A stretch of DNA of 64,000 nucleotides from Bryobacteraceae bacterium. Lineage in GTDB: Bacteria; Acidobacteriota; Terriglobia; Bryobacterales; Bryobacteraceae. The stretch is taken from positions 1 to 64,000 of the forward strand of contig JAWKHH010000006.1 in assembly GCA_041394945.1 (NCBI GenBank), read 5' to 3'. Shown piece after piece: positions 36,201 through 44,715 of the stretch. Position numbers and translations under genes: made by a program. The notes under the pieces are model-generated. The model was given only the letters and a program-made list of their open reading frames with translations. It did no database searches and was not told the origin of the DNA. How positions within the stretch are numbered: position 1 is the stretch's first letter; every line of letters begins with the position of its first letter.

Positions 36201-38071
36201 GCGATGAAGTAGCCGTAGAGCTTGGTGAGGGCCAGATTGCTGCGGGGGTCTCCGGCGGCGAGGGAATCGCCGGTCCAGTCGCGCCCTCCGGTCGGGAAGC
36301 GGCTCCAGATGATCATCCGGTTGTTGTTGTGCGGCCGGGGCGTCGTGTCGAAGGCGCCGCGCTCGACGGTGAGGTTGTTGCCATCGATGGAGGTGACGCG
36401 CAGAAACTCGGAATCGATGAGGATGAAGAAGGGCGCGGGGTCGAGAAAGTCTGCCGCCGAATCGATGCCGATGGCGGTTTGGGTATCGTCGATGGCGCCG
36501 GCCAGATGGGCCACTCCGCGCCGGTTGAGAATGCTGGGAGCCTGGCCGTGGTTGGATACGAACCACATCAATCCGTGGCTGGCGGGCGTCCAGGGCTTGG
36601 CGCGGAAGTGCTGGATGTGTCTGCCTTCTCCCCCGAAGGCGCTGACGGTGACGTTGGCGGTCATGGTGACCTGCGTCGGAGAGTCGACCGTGGCGATCTT
36701 GGCCCAGACGGGTCCGGAGCTGACGTTTCCGTCGACGATAACCTGGAGCGAGGCACTATTGTAAGTTCCGGCCGGGACGCCGGGACAAAGGAATCCGATT
36801 CCAAAGGGAGCCGTTGTCCGGGGGGCATTGGATTCGGTGTACCAGACGCCGTTCAACGATGCTTCCGTGGAGCCGCTGACGGTAAGAAAGCTGTCTTTGA
36901 CGCCGGTCCAGTAAGTGGTAGTCATGTTACAGACGCCGGCGCCGTCGGAGACGATCGAAACCAGATCGCCCTCGGAGACCCGGTGCATTTTGGGCGTCAT
37001 CTTCAACCAGATCCAGTCACCCGGCGAATAGACGGCGGTGGCGTCGATTCCGGAAAAGGTAACCACTTTGGAGCCAGAGACGGCGAAGGCTTCTCCGGGC
37101 TGCTTCTCAAGCGTATTGGTGAACGATCCGGGATTCTCGACTCCGTTGAGGATCTTCTGACGGAAGGCGGTGATTTCGGCGGGAGTCAGTTGTCCGCGGA
37201 TAAGTTCGAAAACCATCGCGTAGTCCGCCATGACGAAACTCGCCCAGTCGTTATCCTGTCCGGCGCCGCAGTGGACGAAGCCCTGGTAGCAGGCGGTGAA
37301 GCGGCCGTTGACCAGGACCCGGTCCAGGTTGTTCAGGTAGTAACGGGCGGCCTGCAGATACCGGGTCTGGGACTGATCGGCGTTCCAGGCGACCGCGGCG
37401 ATGAGCGGGACAATGGCGAAGCTGACCTCGTAGTGGTTCTGGCTGACGCGGAGCTCTTCGGTTGGGCACTGGGCGGGCGTCATGCCGTCGCAGCCGTTCG
37501 GGCTCACGAACACGGAGAGGGCCTGGAGGGCCGCGTCCCAGTCGGTGCAGCCGCTGCGATCCGAGGAGATGCAGGGGTTGCCGGTTTGGACGGCGGGGGC
37601 CACCTGCGGGCCGGCTCCGTCGGGATCGGTGATGCGGGCAAGTCCGTTGTCGTCTGCCCACAACAGGCGATGCGGATGAGAACGAAGCGAGTAAAGCGCG
37701 GTCTTGCCGGCGGTGCCCGAACCTGTCACGAAGGTTCCATTGCCGGCCGACGGAGTGGAGAGGGCCTGATTGGAGTAGAGAGCGACCGTGGTGGAGGTGA
37801 GCGCGTCGGCGAACCAGTGGCCGTTGGCGGCCGTATTGCCGCGCACGAACTGGACATGAATCGGGTCCCCGTCGGCGAAGCCGTGCTGCTCTTGCGTGGT
37901 GATGACGATCGGCGTGGTTTGCGTTGCCTGGGTGATATGGCGGGTGCTGCCGGCGCCGCCCGTCCGCAGGCGAAACGTCTGCCCGTGAAGCCCGGCGGCA
38001 AGCAAGCCGAGGCCGAGCAGGGCGACGATGGCCGGTCGCGGCCGGAAGTGTGCTGGTCTTTCGATCTGCAT
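33209..38071 (-). CDS. Very large secreted protein, heparinase-like toroid plus Ig repeats
   Basis: About 1620 residues from ATG 38071, which has GAGGAGGG upstream (a GTG at 38095 is less likely). Signal peptide: IVALLGLGLLAAGLHG. N-terminal strand-rich domain with FRLRTGGAGSTRHITQATQT. Residues ~130-1100 carry helical-toroid and beta-sandwich-like segments (QNHYEVSFAIVPLIAAVAW, ARYYLNNLDRVLVNGRF, PFNWLITPRFADAG-like), resembling heparinase II/III or chondroitin-lyase folds. The C-terminal third holds putative-Ig (He_PIG) repeats: GTLPAGLTLNSSTGVISGVP and ATLPEGLEFDSGLISGAA. It is a paralogue of the protein encoded at 55.5-59.5 kb. It lies 26 bases downstream of the lectin-like gene, so they form one unit. 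Possibly trims or binds the polysaccharide; activity is inferred only. Confidence 0.65.
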   Translation of the reverse strand: MQIERPAHFRPRPAIVALLGLGLLAAGLHGQTFRLRTGGAGSTRHITQATQTTPIVITTQEQHGFADGDPIHVQFVRGNTAANGHWFADALTSTTVALYSNQALSTPSAGNGTFVTGSGTAGKTALYSLRSHPHRLLWADDNGLARITDPDGAGPQVAPAVQTGNPCISSDRSGCTDWDAALQALSVFVSPNGCDGMTPAQCPTEELRVSQNHYEVSFAIVPLIAAVAWNADQSQTRYLQAARYYLNNLDRVLVNGRFTACYQGFVHCGAGQDNDWASFVMADYAMVFELIRGQLTPAEITAFRQKILNGVENPGSFTNTLEKQPGEAFAVSGSKVVTFSGIDATAVYSPGDWIWLKMTPKMHRVSEGDLVSIVSDGAGVCNMTTTYWTGVKDSFLTVSGSTEASLNGVWYTESNAPRTTAPFGIGFLCPGVPAGTYNSASLQVIVDGNVSSGPVWAKIATVDSPTQVTMTANVTVSAFGGEGRHIQHFRAKPWTPASHGLMWFVSNHGQAPSILNRRGVAHLAGAIDDTQTAIGIDSAADFLDPAPFFILIDSEFLRVTSIDGNNLTVERGAFDTTPRPHNNNRMIIWSRFPTGGRDWTGDSLAAGDPRSNLALTKLYGYFIAAIALASDDPAAVTIAENAFNWWYDYMYPVIDSSWTGMSGGSSTTGYHGGRWMDFMVVWAETLHSFTAQPLDLFAGQKWLNAMYYPIYAGMPYNWLITPRFADAGSDEQTLENDDFKHAAVTASTIGGVTGQHFRYWLENTSNFLAFSQQAQTSTGKEVIPYYLLHRGGWPSASDYRTLPTYRYFTQVDSTVKKPLGLLFSRGSWTDPSATHLTVLGAAPAYDHWAGYPAPGGYKIARCAADPCTQGDARGRLLDDDANAGMGSAGTTNYVEVGAANNLKPGSIAGLVHDGQNPVWDRQYGSPTSVYTRIDTAGSYKTTVNVTAASRQVAHLKPAGQSADYVIAYDHVRTSSPQAIRTRLFYRIQKKTPVPTGSLAGDTFVYTDPMSNARMSSKILLGGTVTQGANTAYSIPLTLDGGTATEAEFLVLHRVSGSLSDTLPPVTLLTSDSNFRALQVDDPGTPLVVLFSKTSAAGASNYISASAVSTHAGQGRYLVGGLTPGTYEVKLNGSVILSGLSVDGNTETLEFNAPAGTVLVSQTGAVILAASVSEIPVSWTAGDPDPADRGFTAFCQDAACTVTASANTPWCAVTPASGPSPQAFSITLTPSGSSLAPGAYSCPIEVSSPVAANSPETVTVVLTVSAASGGPPQIFTSSLPGGQIGGSYTTELAGACSVTPCTWSIPVGTLPAGLTLNSSTGVISGVPIAAATSNFTVRLTDAASAFADKAFSISVSGDQPVSVNHLSGSFDLTLNTVATVVFNATGGSGNYTWALDDPATLPEGLEFDSGLISGAARRIGNFAILVRATDENNLLGELAVTITVRPPLSATLNVRSVSTGNNTASVVVSKPGLPADEPCQLIVRSSVDPQTPPAASDIVPAGVATRTLFVAGLSPATAYTLDAACGANGAIVGATTSNLSGSANLTWNGSPPPLLPVANVLLEHGPTAALGSNVSQSCSASCQVSLGSLPRGSVHYIRYTWRGSANQILAGPSQVTAVMIH

Positions 38072-38081
38072 GATTCTCGTT

Positions 38082-38089
38082 CCCTCCTC
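38082..38089 (-). promoter_or_regulatory. Shine-Dalgarno deciding the ATG 38071 start
   Basis: GAGGAGGG lies ten bases before ATG 38071 and inside the longer frame that begins at GTG 38095, so the shorter start is preferred. Confidence 0.5.
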
Positions 38090-38097
38090 AATCACAG

Positions 38098-39501
38098 TCA
38101 GTTTCGCGAAAGGCCGCGAATCCGGTAGCCGATCCAGTCAATGTCGATGCTTTTGGCGGCCGCCGTTTCGCTGACATAGCCGACCTGGGCGGTGAGGCTG
38201 CCCACCGACGGCATCGCAGCCAGGGTGGCGTCGCAACCGGAGGCGCAGAAGGTTCGCTGGCTCGATTCATTGATCGTGAAATAGATAGTCGGGTTTCCGC
38301 CAACGCCGGCGGCGACTCGCCGTATGCGGACGCGGTACCAGTTGCCGGCTACCGGAGTTAGGCCGCTGTCGGCTACCTGGCTGTCGGTTCCCGAAGCGGC
38401 GAGGGCGCAGCCGGTGATGCTGCCGCAGATCTGGTAACGGAACGTTGTGTCGCCGAGAGTGGTGTCGTATCGAAGGAAAATCCCAAGCGTGCCGCTGACG
38501 GTCGACACGCCGTTCGAGAGCCCGCTACGAAGCCTCACATTGCTCAGCGTCGTCGAATTCGTTCCCGGCGCGAGAATGAACTGAACCTCCCAATCGGTGG
38601 CCGCCCAGTCGGTCGAGCTGACGCTATTGAACGGGTTGTTCACCGCGCCCAGGCTGAGCCATTCGCCGGTGGAGGCCGTGGCGGCGGTGGTGACGCGCAC
38701 CACTCCCGGATGGCCGGCCGGACTCGGCTGATAGCTGAAGGTGGCGGCCGAGCCGACCGTACTGCGGCTGATGCCCATGGCTCCGACGTTGCCGGACGAG
38801 GTGTTCCCGGTCAGAAAGTCCTCCAGTGCCCAGGCTACCCCGCGATCGAGCGGATTCCAGTCCAAAGTGTAAGTCCCGTTGGCGCCGGAGTCGGTGGACG
38901 AGAGGCCGTCGCGTGGAGTCAGGACGCGTTCTTCGGTCAACGAGGACGAGGGGGAAAGCGCAAGGACCGAACCGCCGCCACCCCCACCGCCGCCCCCGGC
39001 CTGTTGCCAGGTATCGGCGCCGACGCAGGAATACAGCTTGCCCGCCGTAAGGTCGGTATAGAAATCGCGGCCCGGCTGGCAGGGGAGCGAGGGCGCGCCG
39101 TTACCTACTGCGTAGAACGGTACGACGGCATCGTCGGTGGATACTTGCCCGTTCACGGCGGTGACGCCGGAACCGGCCGACACGGCGGCGCTGCCGAGCG
39201 GCGACCAGACATTCGTCGCGGTGCATCCGAACACATTTTGTCCGGCCGGGGCGTCGGTCTTGAAGAAAGTCTCCCCGGCCCCGCACGCCGCCGGCAGGTT
39301 CGTACCGACCTTATGCGGCCGCGTGGACGCAGCCTGCGAAAAGTCGACGTTTCGCGCCTGGCTGCGCAGATCGACTGTGGTTTGTCCGAACAGGAATCCG
39401 GCGGCCATCGCCGCCACCGCCGTGAAGAGAGCGAACCGGGTTAGCGTGACTTTGTCAACAGTAAGTCCAGGAGCGAGTTTGTGCCGTTCGATGCGTATCA
39501 T
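38098..39501 (-). CDS. Secreted protein with glycine tract and lectin-like C-terminal domain
   Basis: 467 residues. N-terminal signal: VTLTRFALFTAVAAMAAGFLFG. Residues ~60-165 contain two short cysteine-bearing repeats (CGAGETFFKTDAPAGQNVFGC and CQPGRDFYTDLTAGKLYSC), each about 20 residues. A run of nine glycines at ~170 separates this part from a C-terminal ~270-residue beta-rich domain with WYRVRIRRVAAGVGGNPTIY and YDTTLGDTTFRYQICGSITG, which resembles a concanavalin-type lectin fold. The protein is probably exported with the large paralogue encoded next to it. No enzymatic motif seen. Confidence 0.6.
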   Translation of the reverse strand: MIRIERHKLAPGLTVDKVTLTRFALFTAVAAMAAGFLFGQTTVDLRSQARNVDFSQAASTRPHKVGTNLPAACGAGETFFKTDAPAGQNVFGCTATNVWSPLGSAAVSAGSGVTAVNGQVSTDDAVVPFYAVGNGAPSLPCQPGRDFYTDLTAGKLYSCVGADTWQQAGGGGGGGGGSVLALSPSSSLTEERVLTPRDGLSSTDSGANGTYTLDWNPLDRGVAWALEDFLTGNTSSGNVGAMGISRSTVGSAATFSYQPSPAGHPGVVRVTTAATASTGEWLSLGAVNNPFNSVSSTDWAATDWEVQFILAPGTNSTTLSNVRLRSGLSNGVSTVSGTLGIFLRYDTTLGDTTFRYQICGSITGCALAASGTDSQVADSGLTPVAGNWYRVRIRRVAAGVGGNPTIYFTINESSQRTFCASGCDATLAAMPSVGSLTAQVGYVSETAAAKSIDIDWIGYRIRGLSRN

Positions 39502-39625
39502 GCGATCCTTACCTCCGGCTTCGAGGCTTGCAGCGGGTGCTTGCAGGCGTGCAAACTCGCGATTCGGAAGCCGCTTGTTTTCAACGTGTCGAAAGATTTG
39601 GCGCGGCGGAAACGAGCCTCCCTGG

Positions 39626-40702
39626 TTACTCGCCGAGATAGAGACGCTCGTAGGCGCGGCACATCCGTTCGAGCGTGAAATGGCGCTCGAAATGGGCCTT
39701 TGCCATCGTGGCCCAGCGTTCCTTTTCTTCCTGCCGCTGGCGAAAGTGAAGCAGCGCGTCGGCCAGGGCTCGCGGGTCTCCGCGCGGAACCACGAGGCTC
39801 GCTTCCGGGGGGGCCACTTCGGGCATCCCGCCGGCGTCGCTCACCACCATCGGCAGCCCGGCCGCCAGCGCTTCCAACTGCGACACTGGAACTCCCTCGC
39901 TGTTCGAATAGAGGCAGAACAGATCGGCCGCCCCGAGAAAGCCGCCGACGTCGTGGCGCTCGCCGAAGAACGTGACTATGTCCGCAAGCCCAAGCGAGGC
40001 GGCTTGTTTCTCCAATCCCTGCCGGAGACGGCCGTCTCCCACCACCCACAGCCGCAAGTCGGGCGCCGCCTCGACCGCGATGGCCGCCGCCTCGAGCAGC
40101 GAGGCGTGGTCTTTCGGAGGAGCCAGCCGGCCCACGGTCACCACCGTCCAACCCGTCTTCGATTGCCGCAATTCACCGGACGACGGTCCGGCCGGAGCCG
40201 GCAGCGCTCCGTTATAGATGGTGGTCAGGCGGCCGCGGGCGGCCAGCGGCGCTCCCGCCAGGTTCGTTTCCGCGATTTTGCAAACGGCCACGATCCGGTG
40301 GCAGAACCGCGCCGCGATCGAGAACAGGATCTCCTGTTTCCGCTTATAAGGCGGAGGCACGGCGCCATGCCGCGTGCTGATGACACGGCGGGCTCCCGCC
40401 ATCTTCGCCGCCGGGGCGCCGAAGATTGTGGCCGTCGCGTTGTGGCAGTGGACCGCCTCGACGCGCGCTTCGGAGAGACGATTCCGGAGCGATCTCATCA
40501 AGGCCGGCTTCGACGCCGAGGCGCCGTTGTGCAGATGAACGTCGATTCCCTCGCGCCGTAACTGCTCGCCGAGCGCGCCCACGACGTACATGCACTCCAC
40601 CGAAACACGGTGTCCGCGCCCGGTCTGGTCCCGCGTTAGGTGCGCGACGAGCATCTCGCCGCCGCCCACCTCCATCGTTTCGACGATGTGCGCGATCCGC
40701 AT
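39626..40702 (-). CDS. Glycosyltransferase, family 4 type (GT-B fold)
   Basis: 358 residues. The N-terminal acceptor domain starts MRIAHIVETMEVGGGEMLV, the usual glycine-rich loop of GT4 enzymes. The C-terminal nucleotide-sugar domain shows TVGRLAPPKDHASLLEAA, GDGRLRQGLEKQA and the E-x7-E motif in NSEGVPVSQLEALAAGLPMV. Such retaining enzymes add one sugar to a lipid-linked intermediate at the cytoplasmic face of the membrane. The start lies nine bases after the previous gene, so the two transferases are translated together. Donor and acceptor cannot be read from the sequence. Confidence 0.92.
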   Translation of the reverse strand: MRIAHIVETMEVGGGEMLVAHLTRDQTGRGHRVSVECMYVVGALGEQLRREGIDVHLHNGASASKPALMRSLRNRLSEARVEAVHCHNATATIFGAPAAKMAGARRVISTRHGAVPPPYKRKQEILFSIAARFCHRIVAVCKIAETNLAGAPLAARGRLTTIYNGALPAPAGPSSGELRQSKTGWTVVTVGRLAPPKDHASLLEAAAIAVEAAPDLRLWVVGDGRLRQGLEKQAASLGLADIVTFFGERHDVGGFLGAADLFCLYSNSEGVPVSQLEALAAGLPMVVSDAGGMPEVAPPEASLVVPRGDPRALADALLHFRQRQEEKERWATMAKAHFERHFTLERMCRAYERLYLGE

Positions 40703-40711
40703 GTCGGCGCG

Positions 40712-41887
40712 TCAGCTCCTCTTCGTCCGGATGGCGCGCGAAGCCTCGCGGCACACTTCGTAGGTTTGCCGCGCCGCCTCCCGCCAGCTTCTCGGCCCGG
40801 CCGCGTCGAAGGCGTTCTCCGGCCAGGGCATCCCGAGCGCTTGGTCGAGCGCGTTCTCGAGCGCGCCCGGGTCGCCCGGAGGAACCAGGATCCCGGTCTC
40901 GCCGTCCACGAGCTCAGGAATCCCGCCGACCGTGGTCGCTACCACCGGCCGGTGGCAGGCGAGTGCCTCGATCACCACGTTCGGGCAACCTTCCGAGTAG
41001 CTGGGCAGGCAAAACACATCGGCCGCCGCCAACCATCGAGTGACGACCGCGGCGGGCTTGGCGCCGGGGAGGAGAAAGCCGTCCTCGGCCGGCGTCTGGC
41101 TCCGCAACTGCGCCTCGTCCACGCCTTCGCCGAGGAGCACCGTGCGCAAACGGCCGCGCCGCCGCCGCAACTGCCGCGCCGCCGCCGCCAGATCGAACAC
41201 GCCTTTGCTGGTTTGCAGGTGGCCGACGTAGACCACCACCTCGTCGTCCGGGCCGAGCCCCAACTCCTCGCGTGCCGCCATGCGCGGCGCCGGCCGGAAG
41301 ACCGTCGTGTCGCAGCCGTTGACGATGGTGGTGACGCGGCTCCCGTCGGCCCCGAGCGCGATGGCGGCGCGGCGCAAATCTTCGCTGACGGTGATCACGC
41401 GGTCGGCCTCGCGCACCGTGGCCGCGGTCATCCTCCGCGTCCACCCGTCAGGAATCCGCTTCAGGTCGGACCCGCGCGATCCCACAACCGCCGCCGCGCC
41501 CAGGTTGCGCGCCGCGAGCAGCGCGCTCCTGCCCTCGGGATAGAGCCAATAGGCCAGCACGACGTCCGGCGTCCACGGCCGCAGCCGCGGCAGCAGCGCG
41601 CGCGTTCCGAGCCATGGATTGAACGGCCGGGTCGCCACCGGAATCGCCGGATAGGTGACGTATTCGGTGGGGACCCCATCGGGCTGATAGTCGGCGTCTA
41701 CGGTCCGGTATTGATAACTCGATGGCCGCAGCCACGCCGGGTAGCGCGCCGTCAGGCACCACGCCCGCACCTCTGCGAACTCGCGCAGCCGGCGCACCGT
41801 TTCATAGATGGGCTTGCCACGGTATGGCTCGGCCCGGATGGGGAACAACGGAGTCACCACCGCGATCCGCAGCGCGCGCTGTCCCAT
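40712..41887 (-). CDS. Glycosyltransferase, family 4 type (second)
   Basis: 391 residues. N-terminal domain: RIAVVTPLFPIRAEPYRGKPIYE. The C-terminal domain has VYVGHLQTSKGVFDLAAAAR, LLGEGVDEAQL and the acidic motif SEGCPNVVIEALACHRPVVA, with GGIPELVDGETGILVPPGDP after it. This is the canonical GT4 layout. Its start is one base after the stop of the O-antigen ligase-like gene, indicating tight coupling. It probably acts in the same repeat-unit assembly as the neighbouring transferase. Confidence 0.92.
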   Translation of the reverse strand: MGQRALRIAVVTPLFPIRAEPYRGKPIYETVRRLREFAEVRAWCLTARYPAWLRPSSYQYRTVDADYQPDGVPTEYVTYPAIPVATRPFNPWLGTRALLPRLRPWTPDVVLAYWLYPEGRSALLAARNLGAAAVVGSRGSDLKRIPDGWTRRMTAATVREADRVITVSEDLRRAAIALGADGSRVTTIVNGCDTTVFRPAPRMAAREELGLGPDDEVVVYVGHLQTSKGVFDLAAAARQLRRRRGRLRTVLLGEGVDEAQLRSQTPAEDGFLLPGAKPAAVVTRWLAAADVFCLPSYSEGCPNVVIEALACHRPVVATTVGGIPELVDGETGILVPPGDPGALENALDQALGMPWPENAFDAAGPRSWREAARQTYEVCREASRAIRTKRS

Positions 41888-41888
41888 C

Positions 41889-43142
41889 TCAGCCGATTCG
41901 CACGACGGCGTACAGGAATACGACGGTGCCGAGCGCCAGTCCGGCGGTCGTGATGCCCCACATTGGGTGAGGCAGCAGTGCGCCGGGATACTGGGAGGCG
42001 ATGGCCGCCACCAGGCCGAGCACCAGATACGTGGGCGAGTCGTAGGTTCGGGAAAGAAAGAACGAGGTCACCAGAAATCCGTACAAGCAAAGCCGCGCCG
42101 TGGTTACCCATGGATAGGTCGGTGAGTCCTTCGGTGTCTTCTCGAGCATCGCGAGGATCTGCTGCACCGCTGTCACGATCATCCCCAGCCAGAAGAAATA
42201 CCCGAGGAACCCAGTTTCGGCGAGCGCAAGCAGATAAGAGTTGTGCGCGGTCATGCCCCCGGCGTTGTCAGCGTAGGCATTGTAGCCGACACCCCAGAGC
42301 GGCGACCGCTTGAACATCCCGAGTCCATCGGACCACAGGCTGATCCGGTCGGCTCCGCCTCCGAGCGAGAGAGCCCGGCCTCCGGCGAAGTTCAGCGCCA
42401 GCAGACCGATCACCGTCAACACCGAACCAACCGCCGCCAGCGCGGCATTCAATCGCAATTTGAGAGCGAATGCGACGGTCGCCGCCAACCCGACCAGGGC
42501 CCCGCGGGAACGCGTCAGGTACATCGTGTAGAGCAGCGTCGAGGCCGCCGGCAGCGTGAAGAGTAGTCGTACTACCCAAGATTTCCGCTTCCACTCGTGA
42601 AAGATCAGCGGCAACAGAAACAGCAAAAACTGGCTGAAATCGTTCGGATCCTCGAGAAACCCCAGCGCCCGGACGCGGTACAGATATTGCACTTCCGGAG
42701 TGACGATCGGGTGGATGGCCTGCTTCATAATGTACGGGCTTTCGAGATCGTTGTAGTACGCCGAAATGCCGTGATAGGACAGATAGAGCCCAATGAAGAT
42801 CAGCAGCAGGCGGATGATCTTCAGCCGCAGTTCGGTCGACACGTTGACGAAAAGGAACACGTAGAGCATGGCCGACGGCAGAAAGTCGGCAAAGGCGAGC
42901 GGGATTCCGCCCAGCCACCCTTGCGCCAGCCGCGAGAACAGAACCGTTCCCACCACGCCGACCCACAGAAACATTTGCGTGTTCAGAACCGGCCGTTGCG
43001 AAACCATCACGCTGAGCAGCGAGGCCAGCGTGGTGACCACGGCAATGACCAGCTGAACGCGGTAGGGCGCCAGTGCCGGCAGCGCATCGGACACCGACAA
43101 CAGCGTCAGCGCGATGTAGGACAGCGTCAGTACAAATCCCAT
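41889..43142 (-). CDS. O-antigen ligase/polymerase-like membrane protein
   Basis: 417 residues with ten or more hydrophobic segments spread over the chain (e.g. LSYIALTLLSVSDALPAL, FLFVNVSTELRLKIIRLLLI and the C-terminal GITTAGLALGTVVFLYAVV). A periplasmic-loop motif TRSRGALVGLAATVAFAL carries the SRG-x-LVG signature of the Wzy_C/WaaL domain. The family transfers undecaprenyl-linked glycans to an acceptor or polymerises repeat units on the periplasmic side. The gene is seven bases downstream of the flippase gene. Ligase and polymerase functions cannot be separated by sequence reading. Confidence 0.85.
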   Translation of the reverse strand: MGFVLTLSYIALTLLSVSDALPALAPYRVQLVIAVVTTLASLLSVMVSQRPVLNTQMFLWVGVVGTVLFSRLAQGWLGGIPLAFADFLPSAMLYVFLFVNVSTELRLKIIRLLLIFIGLYLSYHGISAYYNDLESPYIMKQAIHPIVTPEVQYLYRVRALGFLEDPNDFSQFLLFLLPLIFHEWKRKSWVVRLLFTLPAASTLLYTMYLTRSRGALVGLAATVAFALKLRLNAALAAVGSVLTVIGLLALNFAGGRALSLGGGADRISLWSDGLGMFKRSPLWGVGYNAYADNAGGMTAHNSYLLALAETGFLGYFFWLGMIVTAVQQILAMLEKTPKDSPTYPWVTTARLCLYGFLVTSFFLSRTYDSPTYLVLGLVAAIASQYPGALLPHPMWGITTAGLALGTVVFLYAVVRIG

Positions 43143-43149
43143 TCGAATC

Positions 43150-44715
43150 TCATCTCCGCGACGCGCTCATGGCATCCGCCAGCGTCACGTATGTCAGCAG
43201 TTTTCCATAGAAGGGCCGCGCCGGCGCAGGCAGCATCGAGCTCATCTTTTGCAGCCGCTGGCCGTCCTCGGGTTCGAGCGCGCCTGTCAGCCGCAGCAGG
43301 ACGGGGAATAGCGCCGCTCCGGCGGCTGTTCCCGCCGCCAGCAGCAGTGGAGCCGGCAATTCCAACTGGACGATCAGGTAGACCAACAGCCCCATCGCCA
43401 GGCTCGACGCGAGCACCTTGGAAACGAATCTCCAGGGTAACTCGACCGGATAGGTCCGGCCCACCTTGAACCACATCCCTCCGATCGCCAGCGTCTGGGC
43501 CAGGCCGTTGGCAAGCGCCGCCCCGAGGGCTCCGCTGCCCGGGATCGCCGGAATCAGCAGGACGTCCAACGCCACGTTGATCACGCCCGAAAGGCACGTC
43601 CACCAGATCAGGAACACCTGCTTTTCGGTGGCTTGCATCAACAGCCGCGCCGGCAGAAGAAACGGCTTGGTCACCGCCAGGAGCGCCGCGACGAGCATCA
43701 CCGGAATCGCCGCTTCGTACTGGGTCCCGTACATCGTCCGGGTCAGCGGCGCGCTGACGGCGGCCATTCCGACCATCACCGGCAGCGAAAACAACGCCAC
43801 GTACCGCACCCCGAGGGAAACCTCCGTATAGAGCCGGTTGCTTTCCTGACCGGCCTGGACCATGAATCGCGACCCCACGACGAAGCTGAACGACTTCGGC
43901 ACCAGCAGAATGCGCTCCACCAGGCTGAACGACAGCGAATAGAACGACAACTGCCGCGCGTCCTTGTCGAGCATCCGCAGGAACACCAGGTCGGACCGGT
44001 CCCATACAACTACGTTGACGATCATCAGCAGGATACTCTGGCCCGAGAAGCTGAACATACGCCCGCGCAGATCTTCGGGCAGGCGGCCTGGCGGCGCGGC
44101 CGGCAGCCATTGCCGCACCGAGCGCATCTTGAGAGCCAGTTCGACCGTGTTCTGCAGCAGCATCCCGGCGGCGATGCCCGTCAGATCCCACCCCGTCCAC
44201 AGGCTCACCGCGACGATGACGACGTACAACAGGCCGGCGGCGATTCCGGCCGCCGCGTTCGACGAAAAGCGTTCCGCCGCGTTGTTGGCGTTCGACGGGA
44301 TCCAGGTCATCATCTTCGGCGCGAGCGCGATCACGAGCAGAATCGTGCTGGCGAGATAGTCCGGATCGGTCAGCCAAAACGCCAGCAGCACACCCGCCGC
44401 CGCGATACCGGCCGCCACCAGCGCCTGGATGCGAAACGTATGCCGGTAGATCAGGCTCGCCACCGCGGTGTCGCCCCGGCCGAGGTACTCGGCCATGTAC
44501 TTCTGCGTCGCCACCGGCAGGCCGAGCGAGCCCACCATGCCGCTGATATTCGTCCACCACTGCATCAGGGTGAAGTAGCCGAGTTTCTCCGGGCCGATGA
44601 TCCGCGCAATCGGGATCGACGTCAACAGAATCGCCACGACACCGAAGAGCAGTTCGGAGCTGTACCATAGCGTGTTCCGCACGACTCCGCGTACGCCGGC
44701 GCCGTCCTGGCTCAC
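43150..44715 (-). CDS. Wzx-type polysaccharide flippase
   Basis: 521 residues from GTG 44715, whose first bases overlap the preceding stop in GTGA; a longer frame upstream is antisense-like filler. The N-terminus reads VRNTLWYSSELLFGVVAILL, followed by about a dozen membrane segments (VASLIYRHTFRIQALVAAGI, LPVMVGMAAVSAPLTRTMYG, VINVALDVLLIPAIPGSGAL and others), with polysaccharide_synt/MATE-like spacing. It should move the lipid-linked oligosaccharide across the inner membrane. Context between deacetylase-like and ligase-like genes supports the role. Confidence 0.88.
   Translation of the reverse strand: MSQDGAGVRGVVRNTLWYSSELLFGVVAILLTSIPIARIIGPEKLGYFTLMQWWTNISGMVGSLGLPVATQKYMAEYLGRGDTAVASLIYRHTFRIQALVAAGIAAAGVLLAFWLTDPDYLASTILLVIALAPKMMTWIPSNANNAAERFSSNAAAGIAAGLLYVVIVAVSLWTGWDLTGIAAGMLLQNTVELALKMRSVRQWLPAAPPGRLPEDLRGRMFSFSGQSILLMIVNVVVWDRSDLVFLRMLDKDARQLSFYSLSFSLVERILLVPKSFSFVVGSRFMVQAGQESNRLYTEVSLGVRYVALFSLPVMVGMAAVSAPLTRTMYGTQYEAAIPVMLVAALLAVTKPFLLPARLLMQATEKQVFLIWWTCLSGVINVALDVLLIPAIPGSGALGAALANGLAQTLAIGGMWFKVGRTYPVELPWRFVSKVLASSLAMGLLVYLIVQLELPAPLLLAAGTAAGAALFPVLLRLTGALEPEDGQRLQKMSSMLPAPARPFYGKLLTYVTLADAMSASRR

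Noticed and set aside
34589..38128. Long plus-strand open frame across the giant secreted protein
   Set aside because: Same reason: glycine-rich reverse translation without motifs, opposite a coherent gene with Shine-Dalgarno and signal peptide.
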